A stretch of 5,533 nt of DNA from a bacterium (GTDB taxonomy: Bacteria; Armatimonadota; Fimbriimonadia; Fimbriimonadales; JBAXQP01): positions 1 through 5,533 of the forward strand of contig JBAXQP010000187.1 of NCBI GenBank assembly GCA_037131655.1. Direction: 5' to 3'. Below the pieces are notes generated by a model that was given only the letters and a program-made list of their open reading frames with translations, was not told the DNA's origin and did no database searches. Made by a program: the position numbers and the translations under genes. The stretch's first letter is position 1; each line of letters starts with the position of its first letter. Shown piece after piece: positions 5,413-5,533 of the stretch.

Positions 5413-5533
5413 ATGTTCAGTGGTAAAACTTTGTTAATTACGGGCGGTACAGGGACATTCGGGAATGCGGTTTTGAAGGGATTCCTTCATACGGACATTA
5501 AAGAGATTCGTGTTTTCTCTCGCGATGAGAAGA
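5413..5533 (+). CDS. fnlA: UDP-N-acetylglucosamine 4,6-dehydratase/5-epimerase, N-terminal part (cut by window end)
   Basis: Forty codons and one base are visible. The protein begins MFSGKTLLITGGTGTFGNAV: a first beta strand and the extended-SDR nucleotide-binding motif G-x-x-G-x-x-G at residues 11-17. KEIRVFSRDEK (30-40) follows, with the SRDE after the second strand. This opening is characteristic of the FnlA/CapE/WbjB group and the wider CapD-like dehydratases. FnlA-type enzymes convert UDP-GlcNAc to a 4-keto-6-deoxy sugar with C5 epimerisation, the first step to UDP-L-FucNAc. Related enzymes without epimerisation lead to QuiNAc or bacillosamine-type sugars, and 40 residues cannot fully separate them. 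The start is firm: AGGAG at 5401-5405 lies 7 nt before the ATG. The full protein should be about 340 residues. The gene is separated from the glycosyltransferases by the repeat element, so it may need its own promoter or read-through. Confidence 0.88.
   Translation, partial: MFSGKTLLITGGTGTFGNAVLKGFLHTDIKEIRVFSRDEK

Noticed and set aside
5234..5437. Plus-strand open frame of 67 codons across the intergenic repeats
   Set aside because: It reads through inverted repeats, overlaps the dehydratase start, and its protein has no family features. It is most likely a by-product of GC-rich repeat sequence.

Overview
This window is part of a surface-polysaccharide (capsule, O-antigen or exopolysaccharide) gene cluster from a Gram-negative-type bacterium. 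Four complete glycosyltransferase genes lie on the + strand (160-1395, 1415-2737, 2765-3907, 3915-5135), separated by 7-27 nt. All look like GT-B fold enzymes of the GT4 type, though the second is divergent. They probably form one operon. A 277-nt intergenic region rich in inverted repeats follows. Then comes the first 40 codons of a UDP-GlcNAc 4,6-dehydratase (FnlA/CapE/WbjB type, 5413 to the window end). That enzyme opens the UDP-L-FucNAc pathway and, in related forms, leads to other deoxy-amino sugars, so the glycan probably contains such a sugar.

Left edge: positions 2-163 are an open reading frame with no start inside the window. It would be missed by a start-to-stop ORF search. Its translation resembles the first part of a PD-(D/E)XK nuclease domain (a CPR...FY...LRVP...FGSAVHKAL pattern), as found at the C-terminus of UvrD/AddB-type helicase-nucleases and in stand-alone RecB-like nucleases. 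It stops shortly after the conserved His, before the expected catalytic Asp and Glu-x-Lys, and its TGA overlaps the ATG of the first glycosyltransferase. I counted 51 G/C in the first 160 bases (32%), against 50% or more in sampled stretches of the first glycosyltransferase. This may be a recombination junction where the polysaccharide cluster cut off an older gene.

Right side: the intergenic region is about 70% GC in its middle. It holds a perfect 27-bp inverted repeat bounding a 171-bp segment, several small hairpins of which three share the loop CCAGGT or its complement, and an inverted pair of a CCTCCGTAGCCTTAGCG-like motif. This looks like a non-coding mobile or REP/BIME/MITE-type element inserted between operon genes.

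Organism: no marker gene is present. From memory, GC-rich intergenic repeats of this style are common in Verrucomicrobiota and some related or candidate phyla. That is a weak lead, not an assignment. No tRNA, rRNA, CRISPR array, transposase gene or clear intrinsic terminator is visible. No gap exceeds 300 bases.
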